Shown piece by piece: positions 5,970 through 13,437 of a stretch of 24,317 nucleotides of DNA (the first letter of the stretch is position 1; each line of letters begins with the position of its first letter). Under the pieces are notes generated by a model, which was given only the letters and a program-made list of their open reading frames with translations, was not told the DNA's origin and made no database searches. The DNA is from an uncultured Collinsella sp. (GTDB lineage Bacteria > Actinomycetota > Coriobacteriia > Coriobacteriales > Coriobacteriaceae), in the NCBI GenBank assembly GCA_958405195.1, contig CATYDM010000031.1, positions 1 through 24,317 on the forward strand, read 5' to 3'. The position numbers were made by a program, and so were the translations under genes.

Positions 5970-7208
5970 ATGACAAAAGACGATAGGCAAGCGTTCGAGG
6001 TGCCCGATCGGCTCTTTGAATACGTGAGGTCGGTCGTCGACAACCGCGCGCTTGCAACGGTGCTGCTCTTTTTGCTGAGCCTGCTGCTGATTGGCATCGA
6101 CAACATCGCCGGAATCTTGACGGTGCTGCTTGCCGGCTTTTTGCTGATCGATCGATTTGAGATCGTGCGCCGCTGCATGGTGATTGGCGGCGCCGCGTGG
6201 GCCATGACGTTGGCGATTGGTGCCATGGCGCTCGGCGGCATCGAAGGCCCGGTGCTGTTCGATGCCGGCTTTGTATTCAACATGCTTGGCTTTGTGCTGG
6301 CGCTTGCCGCGTGCGTGCTGTTCTTGTGTGGCCGCGCCCTGTACTACCAGGGCTACGAACAGGGCGAGCAGCATGCCGATTGTGTGCTGGCCGCTCGTAT
6401 TCAAGATCGCCTGATCGATCACCCCGACACCTGGGACAACATCGACGGCGACTTCTTGGAGGTCGAGGGCGCCCTTAACCGCGTGCGTGACCGTGAGCGC
6501 AAGGTGCAGCAAGCTCTGCGTGACGAGTCGCATCGCAAGGACGATCTGGTCACGTACTTGGCACATGACCTACGCACCCCGCTTGCCAGTGTGGTGGGCT
6601 ATCTTTCGCTGCTGCAAGAGGCTCCCGAGCTGCCGGTTGAGCAACGTGCGCACTTTACGGGCGTGGCTCTCGACAAGGCGCACCGGCTCGATGCGCTCAT
6701 CGAAGAGTTCTTCGATATCACGCGCTTTGACTTCCACGATCTCGTGCTCACGCGTGGCTATGTTGATCTGGGGTTGCTGCTGGCTCAGGTGGCTGACGAG
6801 TTCTATCCCATCCTCAACGAGCAGCATAAGGAAGTCCAAGTTGATATTGGCGAGGACCTGACGGTGCTCGTGGATGGCGACAAGATGGCCCGCGTGTTTA
6901 ACAACATCATGAAAAACGCCGTCGCCTATAGCCATGAGGGCTCGACTATCACGATTGAGGCCGGGCGCCAAGACGATGGCGGCGTGCGCGTGCGCTTTAT
7001 CAATCAGGGCGATCCTATCCCTGCGGCTAAGCTCAAGGTGATCTTTGAGAAGTTCTATCGCCTGGATGCGGCGCGTGCGACCAATCGCGGTGGTGCCGGT
7101 CTGGGCCTTGCTATTGCCAAGGAGATCATCGCGGCACACGGCGGTACCGTTGCATGTGAATCGACGCCCGAACACACGATATTCACCATCGAGCTGCCCG
7201 CCGTATAG
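5970..7208 (+). CDS. Membrane sensor histidine kinase, VanS-like
   Basis: 412 residues from the ATG at 5970, chosen over upstream in-frame codons because GAGGA lies 7 bases before it and because the longer frame would overlap the regulator. The N terminus has about four hydrophobic segments (residues ~29-60, 68-90, 98-120) with very short external loops, so it probably senses something at or in the membrane. HisKA has H199 (LAHDLRTPLASVVGYL). The ATPase domain has the N box (NNIMKNAVAYS), a VanS-type G1 (INQGDPIP, lacking the classic DxGxG), FEKFYRLD, and GGAGLGLAIAKE. It forms a two-gene operon with the VanR-like regulator. Confidence 0.93.
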   Translation: MTKDDRQAFEVPDRLFEYVRSVVDNRALATVLLFLLSLLLIGIDNIAGILTVLLAGFLLIDRFEIVRRCMVIGGAAWAMTLAIGAMALGGIEGPVLFDAGFVFNMLGFVLALAACVLFLCGRALYYQGYEQGEQHADCVLAARIQDRLIDHPDTWDNIDGDFLEVEGALNRVRDRERKVQQALRDESHRKDDLVTYLAHDLRTPLASVVGYLSLLQEAPELPVEQRAHFTGVALDKAHRLDALIEEFFDITRFDFHDLVLTRGYVDLGLLLAQVADEFYPILNEQHKEVQVDIGEDLTVLVDGDKMARVFNNIMKNAVAYSHEGSTITIEAGRQDDGGVRVRFINQGDPIPAAKLKVIFEKFYRLDAARATNRGGAGLGLAIAKEIIAAHGGTVACESTPEHTIFTIELPAV

Positions 7209-7298
7209 CCAGCGTGCCCTTACAAACACTTGACAATGCGCTCACGTGCATATGAGCCGCGATTTCTACTATCGATACTGCTGAATTGATATCGATGT

Positions 7299-7303
7299 GG
7301 AGG
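7299..7303 (+). promoter_or_regulatory. Ribosome binding site deciding the pstB start
   Basis: GGAGG lies 8 bases before the ATG at 7312. An in-frame GTG at 7297 overlaps this site and is therefore rejected as the start. Confidence 0.75.
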
Positions 7304-7311
7304 TATGCGGT

Positions 7312-8187
7312 ATGACGGCTGCTGCGGCTGTGGAGCCCACGGAGCTTGAAGAACTCATGGAAGCGCAGGCCGAGGCCGCGCACGAGCGCGAGGTTGGGGA
7401 TGCGACTCGCCCCACGGCAGAGGATCTTGCCGCCTCGCCGACGCGCATCGACGTCGAGGGCCTCGACCTGTTCTATGGCGACCATCATGCGCTCAAGGAC
7501 GTGAATATCAAGATCCGCGACAAGCAGATCACCTCGTTTATCGGGCCTTCGGGCTGCGGAAAGTCCACGTTGCTGCGCTGCTTTAACCGCATGAACGACG
7601 GCATCAAGGATTGCCGCATCGAGGGCAAGATTGCGCTCGATGGTCAAGATATCCTGGGCGATTACGACATCTGCCGTTTGCGCCAGCGCGTGGGCATGGT
7701 GTTTCAGCGCCCCAACCCGTTTCCCATGAGCATCTACGACAACGTCGCGTATGGTCCGCGCGGCATGGGCGTGCGCGATCGCGCCGTGCTCGACGAGCTG
7801 GTCGAAGACTCCCTGCGTCGCGCCGCCCTGTGGGACGAGGTCAAGGACAAGCTCAAAGAATCGGGTCTGGGTCTTTCGGGTGGACAGCAGCAGCGCCTGT
7901 GCATCGCCCGTGCGCTGGCCGTGCAGCCCGACATTCTGCTGATGGACGAACCGACCTCGGCGCTCGATCCCGTATCGACGCTGGTGGTGGAGCAGCTGGC
8001 CTGCGAGCTCAGGGAGACCTGCACGCTGGTGGTCGTTACGCACAACATGCAGCAGGCTGCGCGCATCTCCGACTCGGTCGCGTTCTTTTTGCTGGGCGAG
8101 CTGGTGGAGCATGCGCCCACTGCCCGGCTCTTCAAAAACCCGATCGATCCGCGCACGGCGGATTATTTGACGGGACGTTTTGGCTGA
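7312..8187 (+). CDS. pstB: Phosphate ABC transporter ATP-binding protein PstB
   Basis: 291 residues. It would energise high-affinity phosphate import with the PstC/PstA membrane pair. Walker A is GPSGCGKST (residues 78-86), the signature is LSGGQQQR, Walker B is ILLMDEP, and the H-loop is VVTHNMQQAARIS. PstB-specific wording such as FNRMND, RVGMVFQRPNPFPMSIYDNVAYGPR and DPRTADYLTGRFG makes the family call firm. It carries an acidic, Ala/Glu-rich extension of about 45 residues before the usual start, unusual for PstB. No pstS, pstC, pstA or phoU lies beside it. A PhoP/PhoR-like pair follows after 64 bases. Confidence 0.95.
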   Translation: MTAAAAVEPTELEELMEAQAEAAHEREVGDATRPTAEDLAASPTRIDVEGLDLFYGDHHALKDVNIKIRDKQITSFIGPSGCGKSTLLRCFNRMNDGIKDCRIEGKIALDGQDILGDYDICRLRQRVGMVFQRPNPFPMSIYDNVAYGPRGMGVRDRAVLDELVEDSLRRAALWDEVKDKLKESGLGLSGGQQQRLCIARALAVQPDILLMDEPTSALDPVSTLVVEQLACELRETCTLVVVTHNMQQAARISDSVAFFLLGELVEHAPTARLFKNPIDPRTADYLTGRFG

Positions 8188-8197
8188 TACCATCTAG

Positions 8198-8211
8198 TAA
8201 AGGTACCTTTA
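8198..8211 (+). promoter_or_regulatory. 14-bp perfect palindrome between pstB and the response regulator
   Basis: TAAAGGTACCTTTA is perfectly self-complementary and sits in the 64-base gap between pstB and the regulator. It could be an operator or a weak hairpin. No known consensus was matched. Confidence 0.35.
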
Positions 8212-8238
8212 GGGTTAAGATGCGGTCATGCCGGCCGC

Positions 8239-8244
8239 AAAGGG
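8239..8244 (+). promoter_or_regulatory. Ribosome binding site deciding the response regulator start
   Basis: AAGGGG lies 7 bases before the ATG at 8252. An in-frame ATG at 8228 has no such site and would add eight residues not seen in receiver domains. Confidence 0.7.
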
Positions 8245-8251
8245 GTTCAAC

Positions 8252-8980
8252 ATGATCTATTACGTCGAGGACGATGACAACATCAGGGATTTGACGGTCT
8301 ATGCGCTGCGCAAGCAGGGAATCGAGGCCGAGGGCTTTTCGTGCGACGGCGAGTTTAAGGCCGCCGTGGCGCGACGGGTGCCCGATGCTGTGCTGCTCGA
8401 TATCATGCTGCCCGATACCGATGGTTTGGCGATTATGCGCCGCCTCCGCGCCGACCGCCTGACGGCGACGGTGCCCATCATGATGCTTACCGCCAAGGAC
8501 ACCGAGCTCGACAAGGTGATGGCGCTCGATGGCGGTGCCGACGATTACCTGACTAAACCCTTCTCGCTCATGGAGCTTGCGAGCCGCTGCCGCGCACTGC
8601 TGCGTCGCGGCGGAATGGTCAAGCAGGCGAGCGATGTGCTCAGCGTGGGCGACATCGTGCTTTCGCCCAGCCATCGCGAGGTGACCGTTGCCGGCGAGCC
8701 GCTTAAGCTCACCCTGCGCGAGTTCGACCTGCTCGAGTACCTCATGCGCAAGCCCGGCGTGGTCTTTACCCGCGAGTCGTTGCTGCAGAGCGTGTGGGGC
8801 TGGGACTTCGACGGCGGTTCGCGCACTGTTGACGTGCACGTGCAGACGCTTCGCCAAAAACTGGGCGAGCATGCCAGCGCCATCGAGACCGTGCGCGGCG
8901 TGGGCTACCGCTTGGCCGAGCCTTCTGCCGGCGATGGTGCCGAAGGTGACGTCACCGCGGCCACCGCATCGGAGGAGTAA
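8252..8980 (+). CDS. OmpR/PhoB-family response regulator, PhoP-like
   Basis: 242 residues. The receiver begins MIYYVEDDDNIRD; the phosphoacceptor is D50 (LLDIMLPDTDG), with the switch in MLTAKD and the lysine in YLTKPF. The winged-helix domain ends RTVDVHVQTLRQKLGEH and VRGVGYRLAE. An Ala/Gly/acidic tail of ~20 residues follows. The kinase gene begins 4 bases after the stop, with the ribosome site inside the regulator's end. Position after pstB suggests phosphate control (inference from context and family resemblance to PhoB/PhoP). Confidence 0.93.
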   Translation: MIYYVEDDDNIRDLTVYALRKQGIEAEGFSCDGEFKAAVARRVPDAVLLDIMLPDTDGLAIMRRLRADRLTATVPIMMLTAKDTELDKVMALDGGADDYLTKPFSLMELASRCRALLRRGGMVKQASDVLSVGDIVLSPSHREVTVAGEPLKLTLREFDLLEYLMRKPGVVFTRESLLQSVWGWDFDGGSRTVDVHVQTLRQKLGEHASAIETVRGVGYRLAEPSAGDGAEGDVTAATASEE

Positions 8981-8983
8981 CCC

Positions 8984-10408
8984 GTGGTCTTCGCCCCCCA
9001 GGGTAAACATACGCTGTCGCACCGCGTTTTTGTGACGATCTTTGTCTGCGCCATGGCGGTTATCGTGGCGTTTACGGTGCTGGGTGCGTTCTTTGTGCAA
9101 AACACCTTGGCGGATGCCACGAGTGCCAATCTGGCGCAGGAAACCGAGCTCATTGCTGCCGCCCTCGACGAGCAGCAGGAGCCCATCCCGTTCTTGCGTA
9201 GCCTTGATCGCGAGGACTTGCGCATCACGCTGATTAACAAGGATGGATCAGTTGCCTACGACAACGAGGCGTCGCCTTCCACACTGCCCAACCATGGCGA
9301 TCGCCCCGAGGTCATCGAGGCCTTTGAGAATGGTTCGGGTTCCGCGGAGCGCGCAAGCTCTACGCTCGACGAGATTATGCTGTATCGCGCCGTCGCCCTT
9401 GATAACGGCCAGGTTGTCCGCTTGGCGCAGGCCCAGCCTGGCGTTGCAGCGATTTTGCTGTCGATGGTGGCGCCGATGCTGCTTATCGCAGCAGCGGGCG
9501 CGGTACTCTCGTTTTTTATGGCGCGCCGCGAGTCCCGTGCCATCATCGCGCCGTTGCAAGAGGTGGATTTGGACCACCCACGCCGTAGCTATGAGCACGC
9601 CTATGCCGAGATGGTCCCCATGCTTGAGCGTATCGAGTCGCAGCGCCAGGAACTCAAGCGCCAAATGGCGGTGCTGGCGGACAACGATCGTATGCGCCGC
9701 GAGTTCACGGCGAATATCACCCATGAGCTCAAGACGCCGCTTACGGCGATTTCGGGCTATGCCGAGCTCATCGCAAACGGCATGGTCGAGGGCGAGGACG
9801 ACCTGCGCAACTTTGGCGGTCGCATCTATCGTGAGGCGGGCCGCTTGGCAGCGCTTGTCAACGACATCCTTACGCTGTCTAACTTGGACGAGGCCGAGCG
9901 TGCAACTGAGGGCGAGGCGGTGCCCATTGGGTCCACGGAGCCTATTGAGCTCTCGCGTGCCATCTACGCGGTTGAGCAGCGTCTTGAACAGGTCGCCCGT
10001 CAGGCGAATGTGACGATAAGTCATGAGACCAAGCCTGTGGTCATCGAGGGCGTGTCGCGCTTGATTGACGAGCTCATCTATAATCTGGCAAGCAACGCCA
10101 TCCGCTACAATCGACCCGGCGGTACGGTTACGCTGCAGTGCGGCACCAACGACGAAGGCCATCCGTTCCTTGCGGTCGCCGACACGGGAATCGGTATCGC
10201 GCCTGAAGAACAGGGCAAGGTATTTGAGCGGTTCTATCGCGTGGACAAGAGTAGGTCCAAGGCGCGCGGCGGAACCGGTCTGGGGCTTGCCATTGTCAAG
10301 CATGCGGCCCTGTATCATCACGCCACGCTCGATCTGTCGAGCGAGTTGGGCGTGGGAACCACCATTACGGTGACGTTTCCCATACAGCAGGACGAGCCAT
10401 TCGCATAG
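8984..10408 (+). CDS. Sensor histidine kinase, PhoR-like
   Basis: 474 residues from a GTG start with GGAGGAG 6 bases upstream. Transmembrane segment 1 is at ~10-38, an external domain spans ~39-155, segment 2 lies at ~156-180, and a short linker follows. HisKA carries H247 (NITHELKTPLTAISGYAEL). The ATPase domain has the N box (LIYNLASNAIRYN), G1 (VADTGIGIAPEEQ), FERFYRVDKSRS and GGTGLGLAIVKH. The layout of two TM segments and a ~115-residue external domain is that of PhoR/WalK-type kinases. It is translationally close to its regulator and ends the pstB-regulator-kinase run. Confidence 0.94.
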   Translation: MVFAPQGKHTLSHRVFVTIFVCAMAVIVAFTVLGAFFVQNTLADATSANLAQETELIAAALDEQQEPIPFLRSLDREDLRITLINKDGSVAYDNEASPSTLPNHGDRPEVIEAFENGSGSAERASSTLDEIMLYRAVALDNGQVVRLAQAQPGVAAILLSMVAPMLLIAAAGAVLSFFMARRESRAIIAPLQEVDLDHPRRSYEHAYAEMVPMLERIESQRQELKRQMAVLADNDRMRREFTANITHELKTPLTAISGYAELIANGMVEGEDDLRNFGGRIYREAGRLAALVNDILTLSNLDEAERATEGEAVPIGSTEPIELSRAIYAVEQRLEQVARQANVTISHETKPVVIEGVSRLIDELIYNLASNAIRYNRPGGTVTLQCGTNDEGHPFLAVADTGIGIAPEEQGKVFERFYRVDKSRSKARGGTGLGLAIVKHAALYHHATLDLSSELGVGTTITVTFPIQQDEPFA

Positions 10409-10433
10409 CGATACAACATAGGTATTGATGTAG

Positions 10434-10470
10434 ACGCCGCATTTGACTTTCGGGTGCGGCGTTGTTGTGC
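10434..10470 (+). terminator. Probable terminator after the PhoR-like kinase
   Basis: ACGCCGCA (10434-10441) pairs perfectly with TGCGGCGT (10455-10462) around a 13-base loop. The tail is only moderately T-rich (TGTTGTG, then AATTTT), so termination efficiency is uncertain. Confidence 0.5.
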
Positions 10471-10527
10471 AATTTTACGATTGCTTCCGACATTTTTACA
10501 GGAGAGCCTGTTTCTTATGTATAGAGT

Positions 10528-10556
10528 TTGGTCTCGGTAAAAAGATGCGATAACAT
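10528..10556 (+). promoter_or_regulatory. Possible promoter of the polysaccharide control operon
   Basis: TTGGTC (10528-10533) and TAACAT (10551-10556) are 17 bases apart, 48 bases before the first start codon. The hexamers are only fair matches. Confidence 0.35.
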
Positions 10557-10603
10557 ACGGACAGTTTTGTCAATCCGAACTGGGGAAATGAAAGGCAAGC
10601 TGC

Positions 10604-11260
10604 ATGACCCTTCTCGAACTGTTCCAGCTGCTCAAAAAGCACCTCAAGCTGGTCATCACCCTTCCGGTGGTCTGCGCGATCGCCATGGGCATCGTGTCCT
10701 TCGCCGCGATGGACAACACCTATACCGCGACGACGAGCATGTACATTCTCGCCAAGACCGACGATAGCGGCCAGATGAGCTACAACGATCTCTCGGCGAG
10801 CCAGATGCTTTCCAACGATATCGCCACGCTGCTGGATAGCGATAGCGTTAAGAGCGGTGCTGCCAATGAGCTGGGCCTTGCTGACCTGGATGACTACAAG
10901 GTGTCTGTTTCCTCCGAGACCACCACGCGTGTCATTACGCTTTCGGTTACCGGCACCGATGCCAAGGAGACGGCTAAGGTCGCAAAGGCCATGGCCAGCT
11001 CGGTGAGTACGGTCGCTCAGAACGTCGGCGCTGCCCAGAGCATCAACGTTATCGACGAGGCTAAGACTCCCGAAGTCCCCAGCGGCCCCAAGCGCACGCT
11101 GTACGTTGCTGTCGCGTTCCTCGCCGGTATCTTTATCGCAGTCGCCTATGTCGTTTTGGCAGACATGCTCAATACCCGCATCCGCGGTGCCGAAGAGGCG
11201 GAAGAGCTCCTGGGCATTCCCGTTGTTGGCCGAATTCCGGCTATGAAAGGTGGTAAATAG
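10604..11260 (+). CDS. cpsC: Wzz/CpsC-like chain-length determinant (tyrosine kinase activator)
   Basis: 218 residues. A Wzz-type membrane protein has a transmembrane helix at each end: ~14-36 (LKLVITLPVVCAIAMGIVSF) and ~166-190 (AVAFLAGIFIAVAYVVLADM). The external domain in between has the typical opening YTATTSMYILAK and ends in a Pro-rich TPEVPSGPKR before helix 2. The cytoplasmic tail LLGIPVVGRIPAM is the region that activates the partner kinase in Gram-positive bacteria (family knowledge). AAAGG lies before the ATG. The kinase gene starts 3 bases after its stop, so the two are translated together. Confidence 0.9.
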   Translation: MTLLELFQLLKKHLKLVITLPVVCAIAMGIVSFAAMDNTYTATTSMYILAKTDDSGQMSYNDLSASQMLSNDIATLLDSDSVKSGAANELGLADLDDYKVSVSSETTTRVITLSVTGTDAKETAKVAKAMASSVSTVAQNVGAAQSINVIDEAKTPEVPSGPKRTLYVAVAFLAGIFIAVAYVVLADMLNTRIRGAEEAEELLGIPVVGRIPAMKGGK

Positions 11261-11262
11261 GC

Positions 11263-12000
11263 ATGGCTAAGGCAAAGAACACCGATAAGCTCGTTGTACA
11301 GAATGCCGCCAAGACCCTTCTGGCCAACATCCGCTTTGCGAGCGTGGACGACCCCATTCGCACCATTACCGTCACGTCCTCGATTCCCAACGAGGGCAAG
11401 TCTACGGTTTCCATCAACCTTGCCCAGGCTATCGCCACGAGCGGCAAGTCCGTGCTCCTGGTCGAGGCCGATATGCGCCGCAGGTCCCTTTCCGATATGC
11501 TCGGCGTTCGTTCGCGCGGCGGACTCTATGCGGTCCTTTCCGAGCAGATCTCCATTGACCAGGCAATTGTCGAGACGGGTCAGAAGAACTTCTACTTCCT
11601 CGATGCCGAGCCGCACATTCCCAATCCTGCCGACATCATCGTTTCTCACCGCTTTGCCAAACTGGTCAAGGCGCTGTCTGCCAAGTTCCAGTACGTCATC
11701 TTTGATGCTCCCCCGGTCGGCACCTTCATCGATGCTGCCGAGATTGCCAGCCTGACCGACGGTACGCTGTTCGTGGTGCGCGAGGACTTCACCAAGCGCG
11801 AGGAGGCACTCAACGCTATCGGCCAGCTTAAGAAGTCCGAGAAGGTCAAGCTCATCGGTACCGTCATGAACTACTGCGAGACCGAGACCAGCGAGTACTA
11901 CTACTCCTACTACACCAAGGACGGTAAGAAGGTTAAGAAGGGCTCCGACGATCAGGGGACTTCCAAAAAGGGCATCTTCACCAACCGAGCAAACGTTTAG
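11263..12000 (+). CDS. cpsD: Bacterial tyrosine kinase (CpsD/YwqD-like)
   Basis: 245 residues. Walker A is SSIPNEGKST (residues 39-48), Walker A' is LLVEADMRR with D70, and Walker B is VIFDAPPVG near residue 150. A C-terminal tyrosine cluster (SEYYYSYY) is the autophosphorylation tail of BY-kinases. The cluster is followed by a Lys/Gly-rich stretch of ~30 residues. The split arrangement, membrane activator and cytosolic kinase as separate proteins, is the Gram-positive form. It works with the preceding Wzz-like protein and is dephosphorylated by the next gene's product (family knowledge). Confidence 0.93.
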   Translation: MAKAKNTDKLVVQNAAKTLLANIRFASVDDPIRTITVTSSIPNEGKSTVSINLAQAIATSGKSVLLVEADMRRRSLSDMLGVRSRGGLYAVLSEQISIDQAIVETGQKNFYFLDAEPHIPNPADIIVSHRFAKLVKALSAKFQYVIFDAPPVGTFIDAAEIASLTDGTLFVVREDFTKREEALNAIGQLKKSEKVKLIGTVMNYCETETSEYYYSYYTKDGKKVKKGSDDQGTSKKGIFTNRANV

Positions 12001-12017
12001 TTGATTAAGGCTGACCT

Positions 12018-12668
12018 ATGCGTGACATTCATTGCCATATCTTGCCGGGTGTAGACGACGGCGCCGCCGATCTCGATGAGAGCTTGGCGATGCTCGAGGC
12101 TGCCAAGCGGGCTGGTGTAACCAGAATTGTTTGCACTCCTCACTGCCGTGATCCCTATTTTGATTACGACAAGATGTGGGATGCCTTTGAGCTGCTGCGT
12201 GATAACGCTGACGGTTTTCCGCTCCAGATGGGCTTCGAGGTCAACCACCGAAAGCTCGTTGAGCTTGGTATCGATGCCGCGGAGCACTTGCATTTCGATG
12301 GAACCAACGAGTTTCTGCTCGAGCTTTCGACGCATGCCGATGCGTATGCGTTTAGAGAGTACGAGAACACGATTTACGATTTGCAGTGCCGTGGCTACCA
12401 GGTGATCATCGCTCATCCTGAGCGCTATCGTGCGGTTCAAAAGGATGTAAGCGTGGCGGAGCGCCTGGTCGATATGGGCTGCAAGCTGCAGGCTTCGGCG
12501 GACTTTATTGCCGGCGGTCGCTTTGGTCGCGAAAAAAAGCCGGCACAGCGCCTGTTCGATCAGAACCTGTACAGCTTCATCGCGAGCGATGCCCATAACG
12601 TGGGTCATTACGACTGCCTGGCGAAGGCTCGCGCGAAGTTTAGCGTGCGCGGAGCTCATTTTCGCTAA
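12018..12668 (+). CDS. cpsB: PHP-family protein-tyrosine phosphatase (CpsB/YwqE-like)
   Basis: 216 residues. The metal-binding motifs of the PHP fold are visible: DIHCHILPGVDDGA with H5 and H7, CTPH, ELS with an acidic ligand (FLLELS), IIAHPERY, and SDAHNVGHY near the C terminus. In Streptococcus and Bacillus this manganese-dependent phosphatase reverses BY-kinase phosphorylation and tunes capsule synthesis. The start has AAGG 8 bases upstream and is 17 bases after the kinase stop, making a three-gene operon. No polymerase, flippase or glycosyltransferase follows. Confidence 0.92.
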   Translation: MRDIHCHILPGVDDGAADLDESLAMLEAAKRAGVTRIVCTPHCRDPYFDYDKMWDAFELLRDNADGFPLQMGFEVNHRKLVELGIDAAEHLHFDGTNEFLLELSTHADAYAFREYENTIYDLQCRGYQVIIAHPERYRAVQKDVSVAERLVDMGCKLQASADFIAGGRFGREKKPAQRLFDQNLYSFIASDAHNVGHYDCLAKARAKFSVRGAHFR

Positions 12669-12694
12669 TATCTGTCCCTAACGTTCGCATTGAA

Positions 12695-12701
12695 TGAAAG
12701 G
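12695..12701 (+). promoter_or_regulatory. Ribosome binding site deciding the acetyltransferase start
   Basis: GAAAGGG lies 6 bases before the ATG at 12708. A TTG at 12690 in the same frame precedes this site and is rejected. Confidence 0.7.
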
Positions 12702-12707
12702 GCAGCC

Positions 12708-13208
12708 ATGGATATCCAACTTAAGACGGGATGCTTTGATGACGCGGCGTTGGTGCGCCGCGTCATTTTTATGGACGAGCAGGGCTACGAGAATGAGTTC
12801 GACGCTATCGACGAGGATCCAAACTGCATTCATGTGACGCTCTATGTAGACGGCGAGCTTGCCGGTTGCTCGCGCGTGTTTCCCGAAGAGCTTGAGCGCG
12901 TGGCTGACGCAGAGGCCCCAGTGTTGCCGGCATGCGACATGGACGAAGGCGTTGCGGCGGGGGAGACCTACATTATGGGGCGCGTCGCCGTGCTGCCGGC
13001 TATGCGCCGTCGCGGACTGGCGAGTGCGATCGTCGAGGCCAGTGCTGCGTGTGCACGCAATGCCGGCGCTAAGCTTATTAAGCTGCATGCGCAGGAATAC
13101 GTGCTACCGCTCTATGCAAAGGCGGGCTACACGCAAATTGCCCCGGTAGATTACGAAGACGAGGGCCAACCCCATGTCTGGATGGCCAAGCGCGTAGATG
13201 GCAGATAG
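12708..13208 (+). CDS. GNAT-family N-acetyltransferase (ElaA/YjcF-like)
   Basis: 166 residues covering one GNAT domain. The N-terminal signature RRVIFMDEQGYENEFDAID resembles the ElaA/YjcF branch. The acetyl-CoA pyrophosphate-binding motif A is GRVAVLPAMRRRGLASAI, and the C-terminal strand-helix is YVLPLYAKAGYTQI. The substrate cannot be told. It sits 39 bases after the phosphatase gene and may be co-transcribed. The last four codons and stop fall inside the first unit of a 27-base tandem repeat. Confidence 0.9.
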   Translation: MDIQLKTGCFDDAALVRRVIFMDEQGYENEFDAIDEDPNCIHVTLYVDGELAGCSRVFPEELERVADAEAPVLPACDMDEGVAAGETYIMGRVAVLPAMRRRGLASAIVEASAACARNAGAKLIKLHAQEYVLPLYAKAGYTQIAPVDYEDEGQPHVWMAKRVDGR

Positions 13209-13248
13209 GGACGTTCCTTTTTAGATGGCAGATAGGGACGTTCCTTTT
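13195..13248 (+). repeat. Perfect 27-bp tandem duplication with GGGACGTTCC core
   Basis: Units 13195-13221 and 13222-13248 are identical and contiguous: TAGATGGCAGATAGGG followed by ACGTTCCTTTT. The first unit holds the end of the acetyltransferase gene and its TAG stop. A third, diverged unit (TTGGGGACGCTCC) follows at about 13259-13271. Confidence 0.85.
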
Positions 13249-13437
13249 CTGCCGGCAGTTGGGGACGCTCCTTGGCAATTGGCGCATCGGAGCGCTTAGA
13301 CATACAGTTTTTCGATTCCGTATGTATATATGCGCGCTATTGGGTTATAAAATCTAAGTCTGAACATAGCAGGTCTGCGATGCGGCTCGGGCAGCCGGGC
13401 CGTTTTTGCGGACGGGGGTAGCGCGAAAGGACTGCAC
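13249..13437 (+). promoter_or_regulatory. htpG upstream region
   Basis: After the GGGACG repeats, the stretch from ~13296 to 13360 is AT-rich with TATATA and TTATAAAAT, the likely promoter area of htpG; no convincing -35/-10 pair with 16-18 base spacing was found. No CIRCE-type or HspR-type inverted repeat was seen. A GC-rich leader follows. Confidence 0.3.

Noticed and set aside
5248..7208. Glycopeptide-resistance cluster
   Set aside because: Only the regulator and kinase resemble VanR/VanS; no vanH, vanA/B ligase, vanX or vanY genes are present.
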